This document shows, in pieces, positions 1 to 7,104 of a stretch of 23,751 nt of DNA. Below the pieces are notes generated by a model. The model did not search any database. It saw only the letters and a list, made by a program, of their open reading frames with translations, and had not been told where the DNA came from. Both the position numbers and the translations under genes were made by a program. Location of the stretch: NCBI GenBank assembly GCA_910586045.1, contig CAJUIH010000048.1, positions 1-23,751 of the forward strand. Reading direction: 5' to 3'. The first letter of the stretch is position 1. Each line of letters starts with the position of its first letter. Source of the DNA: an uncultured Eubacterium sp. (lineage in GTDB: Bacteria; Bacillota; Clostridia; Lachnospirales; Lachnospiraceae).

Positions 1-1
1 A

Positions 2-808
2 GAAAGGGGATTGAAATATTCCACTATAAAGACTTTTAACTGCATGATTTTCACTTGTCTTGAATTGGCAGTGGACGATGATGTGATCAGAAAAAACCCA
101 AGCAATGGATGTTTGGGAGAATTTAATAATGATTCAGGCGAAAGAATATCCTTGACAGTGCAGGAGCAAGAAGCATTTCTTGAATTTGTCAAGCAGAGTA
201 AAGTGTATTCCGTGCATTATCCTCTTATCATGGTTATGCTTGGAACGGCTGTTCGGTGCGGAGAAGCTATTGGTCTGACGTGGGATGATGTGGACTTTAA
301 GAATAAGGAAATAAGCATAGATCACCAGCTGATATATAAAAAATCCGGAAATTCATACGGATTTTACGCCGACAGTCCCAAAACTGATTCAGGAGTTCGG
401 ATAATTCCGATGACAACAGAAGTATACAAGGCATTGATGGAACAAAGGCAAAATCAGTTGTTAAAAGGATGGAAAACAAATGTGGAGATTGGTGGATATA
501 GAGATTTTATATTTTCCACAAAAAACAGAAATCCAATTATGCCAAGCGCGATAAATAATGTTCTGCTTAATATAGTAAACAGGTACAACAGCATAGGTGG
601 GGAGATTGAACTTCCTCATATATCTGCACATAATCTTAGGCATACTGGATGCACAAGAATGGCAGAAGCAGGAATGGATTCGAAAGTTCTGCAATATAGT
701 ATGGGACACAGCAAGATTTCCGTCACAATGGAAGTGTATAATCATGTTTCTGCAGAGCGCAACAGAAAGGAAATGAGCAAGTTGGAAAAGATCAGGTTCA
801 TAGGATAG
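2..808 (+). CDS. Tyrosine recombinase / phage-type integrase, 5' end outside window
   Basis: Site-specific recombinase of the tyrosine (lambda integrase) family, expected to integrate and excise a mobile element. The reading frame is open to the left edge (from base 2). A TTG at 11 exists, but the family is normally near 380-400 residues and only about 265 are present, so the N-terminal arm-binding part and part of the core-binding domain are missing. Counting from the codon at 11, the catalytic set is complete: Arg82 (AVRCGEA), a beta-hairpin Lys near 124 (SPKTDSG), His207 and Arg210 (HNLRH), His233 (MGHSKIS) and the nucleophile Tyr243 (EVYNHV). The DNA is visibly AT-richer and uses more A/T-ending codons than clpB beside it, which fits acquired DNA. 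It reads outward toward clpB, so the element's right end probably lies just after it. The family is certain; the kind of element cannot be told. Confidence 0.93.
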   Translation, partial: ERGLKYSTIKTFNCMIFTCLELAVDDDVIRKNPSNGCLGEFNNDSGERISLTVQEQEAFLEFVKQSKVYSVHYPLIMVMLGTAVRCGEAIGLTWDDVDFKNKEISIDHQLIYKKSGNSYGFYADSPKTDSGVRIIPMTTEVYKALMEQRQNQLLKGWKTNVEIGGYRDFIFSTKNRNPIMPSAINNVLLNIVNRYNSIGGEIELPHISAHNLRHTGCTRMAEAGMDSKVLQYSMGHSKISVTMEVYNHVSAERNRKEMSKLEKIRFIG

Positions 809-821
809 TGCTAATTATTTT

Positions 822-864
822 ACCTCAAATTTACTTCAAATTTTTAAAAAGTATGAGGTTTTTT
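822..864 (+). terminator. Probable intrinsic terminator after the integrase
   Basis: ACCTCA (822-827) pairs with TGAGGT (854-859). Inside it TACTT can pair with AAGTA, with a four-base bulge on the left side, and a T-run follows directly (860-864). It lies 14 bases after the integrase stop and would keep element transcripts out of the clpB promoter. The stem is imperfect, so confidence is moderate. Confidence 0.55.
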
Positions 865-884
865 GCAAGGGTTTGAACGAGTTT

Positions 885-900
885 CGATTTTTGCAAATCG
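885..900. repeat. Small perfect palindrome between integrase and clpB
   Basis: CGATTT and AAATCG flank TTGC (6+4+6). A near-copy of its TTTTTGCAA core lies just upstream (about 859-867), giving a direct repeat about 30 bases apart. In the stretch 809-956 this and the terminator are the only ordered sequences seen. Its position just beyond an outward-reading integrase makes it a candidate attachment or recombinase-binding site, but nothing proves this. Confidence 0.35.
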
Positions 901-956
901 CCGAAATGATCTAAAAATAATGCTTTGAAGCAGTTTAGAAAGGTTTAAGAAAGTGT

Positions 957-983
957 TTAGCACTCACCTATTGACAGTGCTAA
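957..983 (+). promoter_or_regulatory. CIRCE operator (HrcA binding site)
   Basis: TTAGCACTC (957-965), nine spacer bases, then CAGTGCTAA (975-983). This matches the CIRCE consensus TTAGCACTC-N9-GAGTGCTAA with one change, the first base of the right arm (C for G). CIRCE is the known operator of the heat-shock repressor HrcA, normally found before groESL and hrcA-grpE-dnaK. Here it covers the -35 box of the clpB promoter, so HrcA should block polymerase at normal temperature and release it on heat or misfolding stress. Confidence 0.92.
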
Positions 984-999
984 CAATCAGTGCTATATT
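971..999 (+). promoter_or_regulatory. clpB promoter
   Basis: Consensus -35 TTGACA (971-976), 17-base spacer, -10 TATATT (994-999). Transcription should begin near 1006, about 50 bases before the clpB start. The -35 box runs from the CIRCE spacer into its right arm, so operator and promoter cannot be occupied together. Confidence 0.87.
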
Positions 1000-1057
1000 T
1001 CACTCAGAACCAAAAACGATCTCTGATATCCATCCGGTTTGAAAAGGAGGCAGATAT

Positions 1058-3649
1058 ATGAATATACAAAAATTTACGCAAAAATCAATTGACGCAGTCA
1101 ATGGCTGCGAGAAACTGGCATATGAATACGGCAATCAGGAAATTGAGCAAGAACATCTTCTCGCGGCGCTGCTGCAGCAGGAGGACGGGCTGATTTTAAA
1201 ACTGATTGAAAAGATGGAAATTAATAAAGAACATTTTATGGATCAGGTAACCCGTAAATTGGAAGCGCGGGTAAAAGTTTCCGGCGGCGGACAGATTTAT
1301 ATAGGAAAGAACTTAAACCAGGTATTGATCAGTGCGGAAGATGAGGCACGCCAGATGGGGGACGAATATGTTTCGGTGGAACATTTATTTTTGAGTCTTT
1401 TGAAATATCCAAATCCGGCGGTAAAGGAAATTTTCCGGGAATATGGGATTACGAGGGAGCGTTTTTTAAAGGTGCTTTCTTCCGTGCGCGGAAACCAGCG
1501 GGTGACGTCCGACAATCCGGAAGCTACGTATGATACGTTGGAAAAGTACGGTTATGATATGGTGGAACGCGCCCGGGCACAGAAAGCCGATCCGGTCATT
1601 GGACGTGACAGCGAGATTCGAAATGTTGTACGGATTTTGTCTCGCAAGACCAAGAACAATCCGGTACTGATCGGGGAGCCGGGAGTCGGCAAAACGGCTG
1701 TAATCGAGGGTCTTGCACAGCGGATTGTCCGCGGAGATGTGCCGGAGGGCTTAAAAGATAAACGGCTGTTTGCGCTTGATATGGGCGCGCTCGTTGCGGG
1801 GGCAAAATACCGCGGGGAGTTTGAGGAACGCTTAAAAGCGGTTTTGGATGAAGTTCGTAAAAGCGAGGGGCAGATCATCCTGTTTATAGACGAGCTGCAT
1901 ACGATTGTCGGCGCCGGCAAGACGGACGGTGCGCTGGATGCCGGGAATATGCTAAAACCGATGCTGGCAAGAGGGGAACTGCACTGTATCGGTGCGACGA
2001 CCTTAGACGAATACCGGGAGTATATTGAAAAAGATGCCGCTTTGGAACGGCGTTTTCAGCCGGTTATGGTAAATGAGCCGACTGTGGAAGAGACGATCTC
2101 TATTTTAAGAGGTTTAAAAGAACGCTATGAGGTATTTCATGGTGTGAAAATTACAGACGGGGCGCTGGTGTCGGCGGCAGTGCTGTCAAACCGGTATATT
2201 TCGGATCGCTTTTTGCCGGATAAGGCAATTGACCTGGTGGATGAGGCTTGTGCGCTGATTAAAACGGAACTGGATTCCATGCCGACGGAGCTGGATGAAT
2301 TAAACCGCAGGATTATGCTGCTCCAGATCGAAGAAACGGCGTTGAAAAAGGAATCGGATCATTTGAGTAAAGAACGTCTGGAAAATCTGCAAAAAGAGCT
2401 GGCAGAGTTAAACAGCCAGTTCCAGTCGCAGAAAGCGCAGTGGGATAATGAAAAGGCGTCGATCGAAAAGGTACAGCATTTGCGGGAAGAACTGGAACAA
2501 GTAAAAAAAGAAATTGTGCAGGCACAGCAGCAGTATGACCTGAATAAAGCAGCGGAACTGCAGTACGGCAGGCTGCCGGATATTCAAAAAGAACTGGAAA
2601 GTGAAGAAACGAAAGTAAAAGGCGAGGGGTTCTCGCTGATTCATGAAAATGTGAGCGAAGAGGAGATTGCCCGTATAATTTCCCGTTGGACGGGTATCCC
2701 GGTTACAAAGCTGACGGAGGGAGAACGCAGCAAGACGCTGCACCTGGACGAGGAGCTGCATAAGCGTGTCATCGGGCAGGAGGAAGGGGTTACCAAGGTG
2801 ACCGAAGCCATTATCCGTTCCCGGGCGGGGATTAAAGACCCGTCAAAGCCGATCGGTTCCTTTTTGTTCCTTGGGCCGACCGGCGTAGGCAAAACGGAGC
2901 TTGCCAAGGCGCTTGCAGAGAGCCTGTTTGACGATGCAAATAATATGGTACGTCTGGATATGAGCGAATATATGGAGAAATATTCCGTTTCGCGCCTGAT
3001 CGGGGCGCCTCCTGGATATGTCGGTTATGAAGAAGGGGGGCAGTTGACGGAGGCGGTACGCAGGAAACCGTATTCTGTTGTGTTATTTGACGAAGTGGAA
3101 AAGGCGCATCCGGATGTATTCAACGTGCTGCTCCAGGTGTTAGACGACGGGCGGATCACGGATTCGCAGGGCAGGACGGTAGATTTTAAAAATACGATTT
3201 TAATTATGACGTCCAATATCGGTTCGGGCCAACTGCTGGACGGGATTGATGCAAAAGGGGATATTTCCCCGGAATGTGAACAGTCTGTAATGGACGAGCT
3301 GCGCGCCAGCTTTCGGCCGGAGTTTTTGAACCGTCTGGATGAAGTGATATTGTTTAAGCCGCTGACCCCGCAGGATATCGGGGCTATTATCCATTTATTG
3401 ATGGCGGATTTAAACCGGCGGCTTTCGGACCGTGAACTGGCTGTGGAACTGACCCCGCAGGCAGAGTCGTATATCGTAAAAAACGGTTACGATCCGGTGT
3501 ATGGGGCAAGGCCGTTAAAGCGGTTTTTACAAAAGACAGTGGAAACACTGGCGGCAAAGATGATCCTTGCGGACGGGGTGCAGGGCGGCGATACGATTTT
3601 GATCCAGCTTACGGACGGGGTACTGGAAGCGGTTTGTAAATTAGAATAA
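1058..3649 (+). CDS. clpB: ATP-dependent disaggregase chaperone ClpB (Hsp100)
   Basis: Hexameric cytosolic AAA+ chaperone that pulls polypeptides out of heat-induced aggregates together with DnaK/DnaJ/GrpE. The 863 residues match the family (857 in E. coli). Order seen: Clp N-domain (about 1-145); NBD1 with Walker A GEPGVGKT (206-213) and Walker B ILFIDE ending at Asp278-Glu279; coiled-coil middle domain (about 405-520), which separates ClpB from ClpA and ClpX; NBD2 with Walker A GPTGVGKT (606-613) and Walker B VVLFDE ending at Asp678-Glu679; C-terminal small domain. The ATG at 1058 has a strong AAGGAGG site (1044-1050). No IGF/IGL loop for ClpP docking was noticed, as expected for ClpB. Control by HrcA is read from the overlapping CIRCE site. 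The next gene follows after 56 bases on the same strand without a clear terminator, so read-through is likely. Confidence 0.99.
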   Translation: MNIQKFTQKSIDAVNGCEKLAYEYGNQEIEQEHLLAALLQQEDGLILKLIEKMEINKEHFMDQVTRKLEARVKVSGGGQIYIGKNLNQVLISAEDEARQMGDEYVSVEHLFLSLLKYPNPAVKEIFREYGITRERFLKVLSSVRGNQRVTSDNPEATYDTLEKYGYDMVERARAQKADPVIGRDSEIRNVVRILSRKTKNNPVLIGEPGVGKTAVIEGLAQRIVRGDVPEGLKDKRLFALDMGALVAGAKYRGEFEERLKAVLDEVRKSEGQIILFIDELHTIVGAGKTDGALDAGNMLKPMLARGELHCIGATTLDEYREYIEKDAALERRFQPVMVNEPTVEETISILRGLKERYEVFHGVKITDGALVSAAVLSNRYISDRFLPDKAIDLVDEACALIKTELDSMPTELDELNRRIMLLQIEETALKKESDHLSKERLENLQKELAELNSQFQSQKAQWDNEKASIEKVQHLREELEQVKKEIVQAQQQYDLNKAAELQYGRLPDIQKELESEETKVKGEGFSLIHENVSEEEIARIISRWTGIPVTKLTEGERSKTLHLDEELHKRVIGQEEGVTKVTEAIIRSRAGIKDPSKPIGSFLFLGPTGVGKTELAKALAESLFDDANNMVRLDMSEYMEKYSVSRLIGAPPGYVGYEEGGQLTEAVRRKPYSVVLFDEVEKAHPDVFNVLLQVLDDGRITDSQGRTVDFKNTILIMTSNIGSGQLLDGIDAKGDISPECEQSVMDELRASFRPEFLNRLDEVILFKPLTPQDIGAIIHLLMADLNRRLSDRELAVELTPQAESYIVKNGYDPVYGARPLKRFLQKTVETLAAKMILADGVQGGDTILIQLTDGVLEAVCKLE

Positions 3650-3705
3650 AAGATCTGTCCAAAGAATATAATAGCGTTAAGAATAGATGCAAGCTGGAGC
3701 CTGCA

Positions 3706-4437
3706 GTGGGAAAATATATCCGCAGATTTTTCTTTTCCGTTACCATAATACTTGTATTTGCCGTAATTTGCCAAATGGCGCAAAACAGGGTGCGGCATCA
3801 TTCGGGCTATCGGGAATCTTCCGGAAACAGCGTTCGTCAGGATGCGGGTTCAGACTATGATAAGAATACGAATACAGGGGAAAAAAAGAAAATTGCCCTG
3901 ACGTTTGACGACGGGCCGGATGGGGAATGTACGCCGCAGCTTTTGGACGGGTTGGCGCAGCGCGGGGTTAAAGCGACATTTTTCGTCATTGGCAAAGCGG
4001 CGGAAGAATATCCGCAGATCATGCAGCGGATTGTAAAGGAAGGCCATTTAATCGGCAACCATACGTATAACCATGTAGATATTAAGCATATGACGCCGAC
4101 CGCCGCGCAGGAAGAAATACAAAAAGCAAATCAGGTTATCGAAAAATACACCGGAGAAGAGCCGTGCTTTATGCGTCCGCCGTTTGGAAGCGGCTCTACA
4201 ACGCTGGAAAAACAGTTGGAAATGATCCAGGTTTTGTGGACGATCGATACGATGGACTGGTCTTGCCAGAATGAAGCCAGCATCTGCAATACCGTGTACC
4301 GGGAGGTGGAGGAAAACAGCATTATTTTAATGCACGATGAATATCCGACTTCGGTGCGCGCCGCGCTAAGTATTATAGACGGCCTGCAGGAAAAGGGGTA
4401 TGAGTTCGTAACCGTCGATGAGATTTTAATGGATTAG
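3706..4437 (+). CDS. Membrane-anchored polysaccharide (peptidoglycan) deacetylase, NodB family
   Basis: Carbohydrate esterase family 4 enzyme of 243 residues that removes N-acetyl groups from an extracellular glycan, most likely peptidoglycan, which usually confers lysozyme resistance. The N-terminus is short, basic and hydrophobic (about 5-23: signal anchor or uncleaved signal), followed by a polar linker and the NodB domain from about residue 60. All five CE4 motifs are visible: TFDDGP (66-71, catalytic-base and metal Asp), HTYNH (metal His119 and His123), RPPFGS (from Arg157), DTMDWS, and LMHD (His210-Asp211). It should therefore be active. The start is GTG at 3706 with GGAG at 3696-3699; no better start is in frame. 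It may be co-transcribed with clpB, and the penicillin-binding protein downstream suggests a cell-wall pairing. Substrate (GlcNAc or MurNAc, PgdA-like or PdaA-like) cannot be decided. The stop codon lies inside the long hairpin that follows. Confidence 0.93.
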   Translation: MGKYIRRFFFSVTIILVFAVICQMAQNRVRHHSGYRESSGNSVRQDAGSDYDKNTNTGEKKKIALTFDDGPDGECTPQLLDGLAQRGVKATFFVIGKAAEEYPQIMQRIVKEGHLIGNHTYNHVDIKHMTPTAAQEEIQKANQVIEKYTGEEPCFMRPPFGSGSTTLEKQLEMIQVLWTIDTMDWSCQNEASICNTVYREVEENSIILMHDEYPTSVRAALSIIDGLQEKGYEFVTVDEILMD

Positions 4438-4544
4438 GAAAGGGCTGTCGCACTAATTAAAATACAAACAAGATCTAGTAGATATAAAATTTCAAAACTA
4501 CTATATTTTGCTGTATTTTTCTTAGTGCGGCAGTCCTTTCTTAG
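4434..4544 (+). repeat. Long imperfect inverted repeat (RNA hairpin, MITE-like)
   Basis: Left arm AAAGGGCTGTCGCACTAA (4439-4456) pairs with right arm TTAGTGCGGCAGTCCTTT (4522-4539), and pairing extends outward to 4434/4544, taking in the deacetylase stop codon. Inside, AAAATACA pairs with TGTATTTT, and TAGTAG near 4476-4481 pairs with CTACTA, leaving a loop of about 16 bases at 4482-4497. In the outer arms every departure from perfect symmetry is a G-U pair in the + strand transcript. No long T-run follows, so it may serve as terminator or mRNA 3' end protector. The GGGCTGTCGCA-type end also resembles the terminal repeats of small transposon-derived elements. It fills most of the gap before the next gene. 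Confidence 0.8.
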
Positions 4545-4564
4545 TATTCAAAAACAGAAAAATG

Positions 4565-4573
4565 TGTTATAAT
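4565..4573 (+). promoter_or_regulatory. Extended -10 promoter for the penicillin-binding protein gene
   Basis: TATAAT at 4568-4573 is preceded by TG at 4565-4566, an extended -10. The -35 position (4545-4550, TATTCA) is poor, which extended -10 promoters tolerate. Transcription would start near 4580, so the in-frame ATG at 4562 could not be translated from this transcript. Confidence 0.5.
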
Positions 4574-4603
4574 TTTTATGAAGACCAGGCATTGTGGAAC
4601 AGG

Positions 4604-6997
4604 ATGCAAAAGAAAGGCAGAAACGTGGGCAGGGAGAAAGCAAAAAAGAAAACAGGTTCCAGTACAAAGATGCTGGGGGAAAAACCAGAACCGGAACCGG
4701 GAGCGGATCAAAAGCAGAAGGTACGCGGCAGCAGGGGCGGGATCAGCCCGCAGGGGAAAGCGGCAGGCAGGCCAGGCCGCAGAATAGGAAATCTGAAACA
4801 GAAAAGAAAACAGAAAAGGCGGCTGCTGGCGGGCGGTACGGCTGTATTTCTGCTTGTGGTGCTGGGGGTATTTTTAGCGGCGGGCAGGAAATGGGGGTTT
4901 GCGCTACCGTGGATGTTTGAGGAAGAGGAAGAACTAGGGCCAGATACGGTATTGAAACAATACTATGCGCATCTTGCCAAAAAGGAATATGAGAACATGT
5001 ACCGGATGCTGGACGAGGAAAGCAGAACCAGTATTTCCAGGGAAGAATTTGTAAGCCGGCATGAAAAAATCTATGGGGGCATTGGAGCGGAGCGGATTGT
5101 ATGCGAGGTCAAAGATGTGATCCGGATGAAAAGCGGCGCGTTTGCAGCCTCCGTTACGTATCATGTGACGATGGACACGCTGGCGGGGGAGATTGATTTT
5201 CAAAACCGGACATTTTTAAAAAAGCTGCAGGAAGAAGCGGCGGATTCGTACGCGGTCAGTTGGGACGACAGTATGATTTTTCCGGACCTGAGCGCAAAAG
5301 ACCGGGTGTTGACGGCGAAAAAACAGGCGAAGCGGGGAAATATTTTTGACCGGGACGCAAAACTGCTTGCAGGAGCCGGGACCGCGTCTTCGGTTGGCCT
5401 TGTACCAGGTAAAATGGACCCGCGGCATAAAAGCCGGGATATTCAAAAACTAGCGGATATCCTTGGGATATCGGCCAAAAGTATTCGCAAAAAGCTGAAA
5501 GCGGACTGGGTCAGGGAAGATCTTTTTGTGCCGGTCAAGACGATTGAAAAGCTGACGGACTTAGAACAGATTACGGATACGCCGGATGCAAAGGTGCAAA
5601 AAAAAATAAAACGCAACGCGGCGCTTTTGGCGGTACCAGGCGTCAAGATAAACGATATCCAAGTGCGCCAGTATCCGTTAGGCGAGGCGGCTTCCCATTT
5701 GGTCGGCTATGTCCAGCAGGCGACTTCGGAAGATTTAAAAGAGCATGCAGGGGAGGGGTATACGGAAAACAGCCTGATTGGCAAAAGCGGCATCGAAGCC
5801 TTATATGAAAAGGAGCTGAAAGGAGAAGACGGGTGTGAAATCCTTTTGGTAAATGCGGCCGGGGAAACAAAACACAGGCTGGCATATAAGCAGCCGCGGG
5901 ATGGAAAGGATATTTATTTAACAATTGATTCCGGCCTGCAGGAGGCAATTTACCAGGAATTTGCGCAGGATGCGGGCTGCAGCGTCGCGATGGATCCGTA
6001 TACAGGCGAAGTGCTGGCGCTTGTAAGTACCCCGTCTTTTAACGCAAATGATTTTGTACTCGGTATGTCTGATGTTGTGTGGGATGATTTGAATCAGAAT
6101 GCCAAGAAACCGCTGTATAACCGTTTTCGTCAAAACGCATGCCCGGGTTCTGCTTTTAAACCGGTGATTGCGGCAATCGGCATACAGACCGGGGCAATAG
6201 AGCCGCAAAAGGATTACGGCAATGTCGGGCTGAAATGGCAGAAAGACGGGAGCTGGGGCGCATATTACGTTACGACGCTGCATGAGTATCAGCCGGTTAC
6301 GATGGAAAATGCGCTGGTGCATTCCGATAATATTTATTTTGCGAGGGCGGCGCTGCGCATTGGACGCAAAAATCTGCAGAAAGGCCTGAAAAAACTCGGT
6401 TTCCACAAGGATCTGCCGTTTGATTTTTCCTTAGCCCAGTCCCAATATTCGAATTCGGACAGGCTGGAATCCGAAATCCAACTGGCGGACAGCGGATACG
6501 GGCAGGGGCAGATCCTGGTTAATCCGGTCCATCTGGCAGCGCTTTATACCGGATTTTTGAACCAAGGTGATGTGATAAAGCCGTACCTGGTCAGACGGGC
6601 AGATGCGAAAAGCGGAATTTCCGCGCGTACAGGCCAGGATCGTACGCAGGCAGGCGGGGAAATCTGGCTGAAATCCGCTTATACACCGCAGGCTGTGCAG
6701 CAGGTCAAACGAGCGATGGTGCAGATTATAAAATCCAAAGACGGCACCGGACACCGTGCTTACCGAAAAGATATCCAACTGGCGGGAAAGACGGGAACGG
6801 CGGAAATCAAACAGTCCGCGGATGATCAATCCGGCACCGAGCTTGGATGGTTTGTCGTATTTACGGCAGAGGGACGAGAGGAAAACCCGCTGCTTTTGCT
6901 AAGCATGGTGGAAGACGTACGAGACAGGGGCGGGAGTGGATATGTGGTGAAAAAAGACCGAAAGATATGGAATTACTGGATCCGCGGACAATCATAA
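4604..6997 (+). CDS. Class B penicillin-binding protein (peptidoglycan transpeptidase) with MecA-like N-terminal region
   Basis: DD-transpeptidase that cross-links peptidoglycan stems outside the membrane; 797 residues from this start. A very basic, low-complexity cytosolic tail (about 1-70) precedes one membrane helix (about 72-93). Then come an NTF2/MecA_N-like domain (about 112-225), a dimerisation domain opening with KRGNIFDRD near 243, and the transpeptidase domain (about 455-790). Active-site motifs are complete: SAFK with Ser516 and Lys519, SDN 574-576, KTG from Lys729. This layout is that of B. subtilis PbpC and MecA-type PBPs, some of which bind beta-lactams poorly; affinity cannot be read here. 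Start choice: ATG 4562 has no ribosome site and overlaps the -10 box; ATG 4604 has GGA at 4596-4598; GTG 4625, preceded by AAAGG, is an alternative. The basic tail is longer than usual. It is convergent with guaB. Confidence 0.95.
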   Translation: MQKKGRNVGREKAKKKTGSSTKMLGEKPEPEPGADQKQKVRGSRGGISPQGKAAGRPGRRIGNLKQKRKQKRRLLAGGTAVFLLVVLGVFLAAGRKWGFALPWMFEEEEELGPDTVLKQYYAHLAKKEYENMYRMLDEESRTSISREEFVSRHEKIYGGIGAERIVCEVKDVIRMKSGAFAASVTYHVTMDTLAGEIDFQNRTFLKKLQEEAADSYAVSWDDSMIFPDLSAKDRVLTAKKQAKRGNIFDRDAKLLAGAGTASSVGLVPGKMDPRHKSRDIQKLADILGISAKSIRKKLKADWVREDLFVPVKTIEKLTDLEQITDTPDAKVQKKIKRNAALLAVPGVKINDIQVRQYPLGEAASHLVGYVQQATSEDLKEHAGEGYTENSLIGKSGIEALYEKELKGEDGCEILLVNAAGETKHRLAYKQPRDGKDIYLTIDSGLQEAIYQEFAQDAGCSVAMDPYTGEVLALVSTPSFNANDFVLGMSDVVWDDLNQNAKKPLYNRFRQNACPGSAFKPVIAAIGIQTGAIEPQKDYGNVGLKWQKDGSWGAYYVTTLHEYQPVTMENALVHSDNIYFARAALRIGRKNLQKGLKKLGFHKDLPFDFSLAQSQYSNSDRLESEIQLADSGYGQGQILVNPVHLAALYTGFLNQGDVIKPYLVRRADAKSGISARTGQDRTQAGGEIWLKSAYTPQAVQQVKRAMVQIIKSKDGTGHRAYRKDIQLAGKTGTAEIKQSADDQSGTELGWFVVFTAEGREENPLLLLSMVEDVRDRGGSGYVVKKDRKIWNYWIRGQS

Positions 6998-7029
6998 GTT
7001 CTATTTCGTAAAGTTTGAGGGAATAGTTC

Positions 7030-7095
7030 GGCCTTTCAAAAGCCGGAAACGGGCATTGCAGCCGCAGAAATCCCGTTTCAGGCGTTTGAAAGGCC
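7030..7095. terminator. Large hairpin between convergent PBP and guaB genes
   Basis: 24-base arms: 7030-7053 begins GGCCTTTCAAAAGCC and 7072-7095 ends GGCGTTTGAAAGGCC. They differ at two positions, and the loop holds a small TGC/GCA stem. It sits almost symmetrically between two genes that read toward each other, so a two-way terminator is the natural role. No T-run follows on either strand, so it may act as a stable 3' end or a factor-dependent barrier, or be a palindromic repeat unit. Confidence 0.7.
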
Positions 7096-7104
7096 AAAAT
7101 CGTG

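Noticed and set aside
3667..3672. TATAAT between clpB and the deacetylase gene
   Set aside because: No -35 box at a workable distance (the position falls on the clpB stop region); co-transcription with clpB is as likely.
4578..4920. Two alternative-frame open regions over the start of the penicillin-binding protein gene
   Set aside because: They reflect the Lys/Gln/Gly-rich low-complexity tail read in other frames; no independent support.
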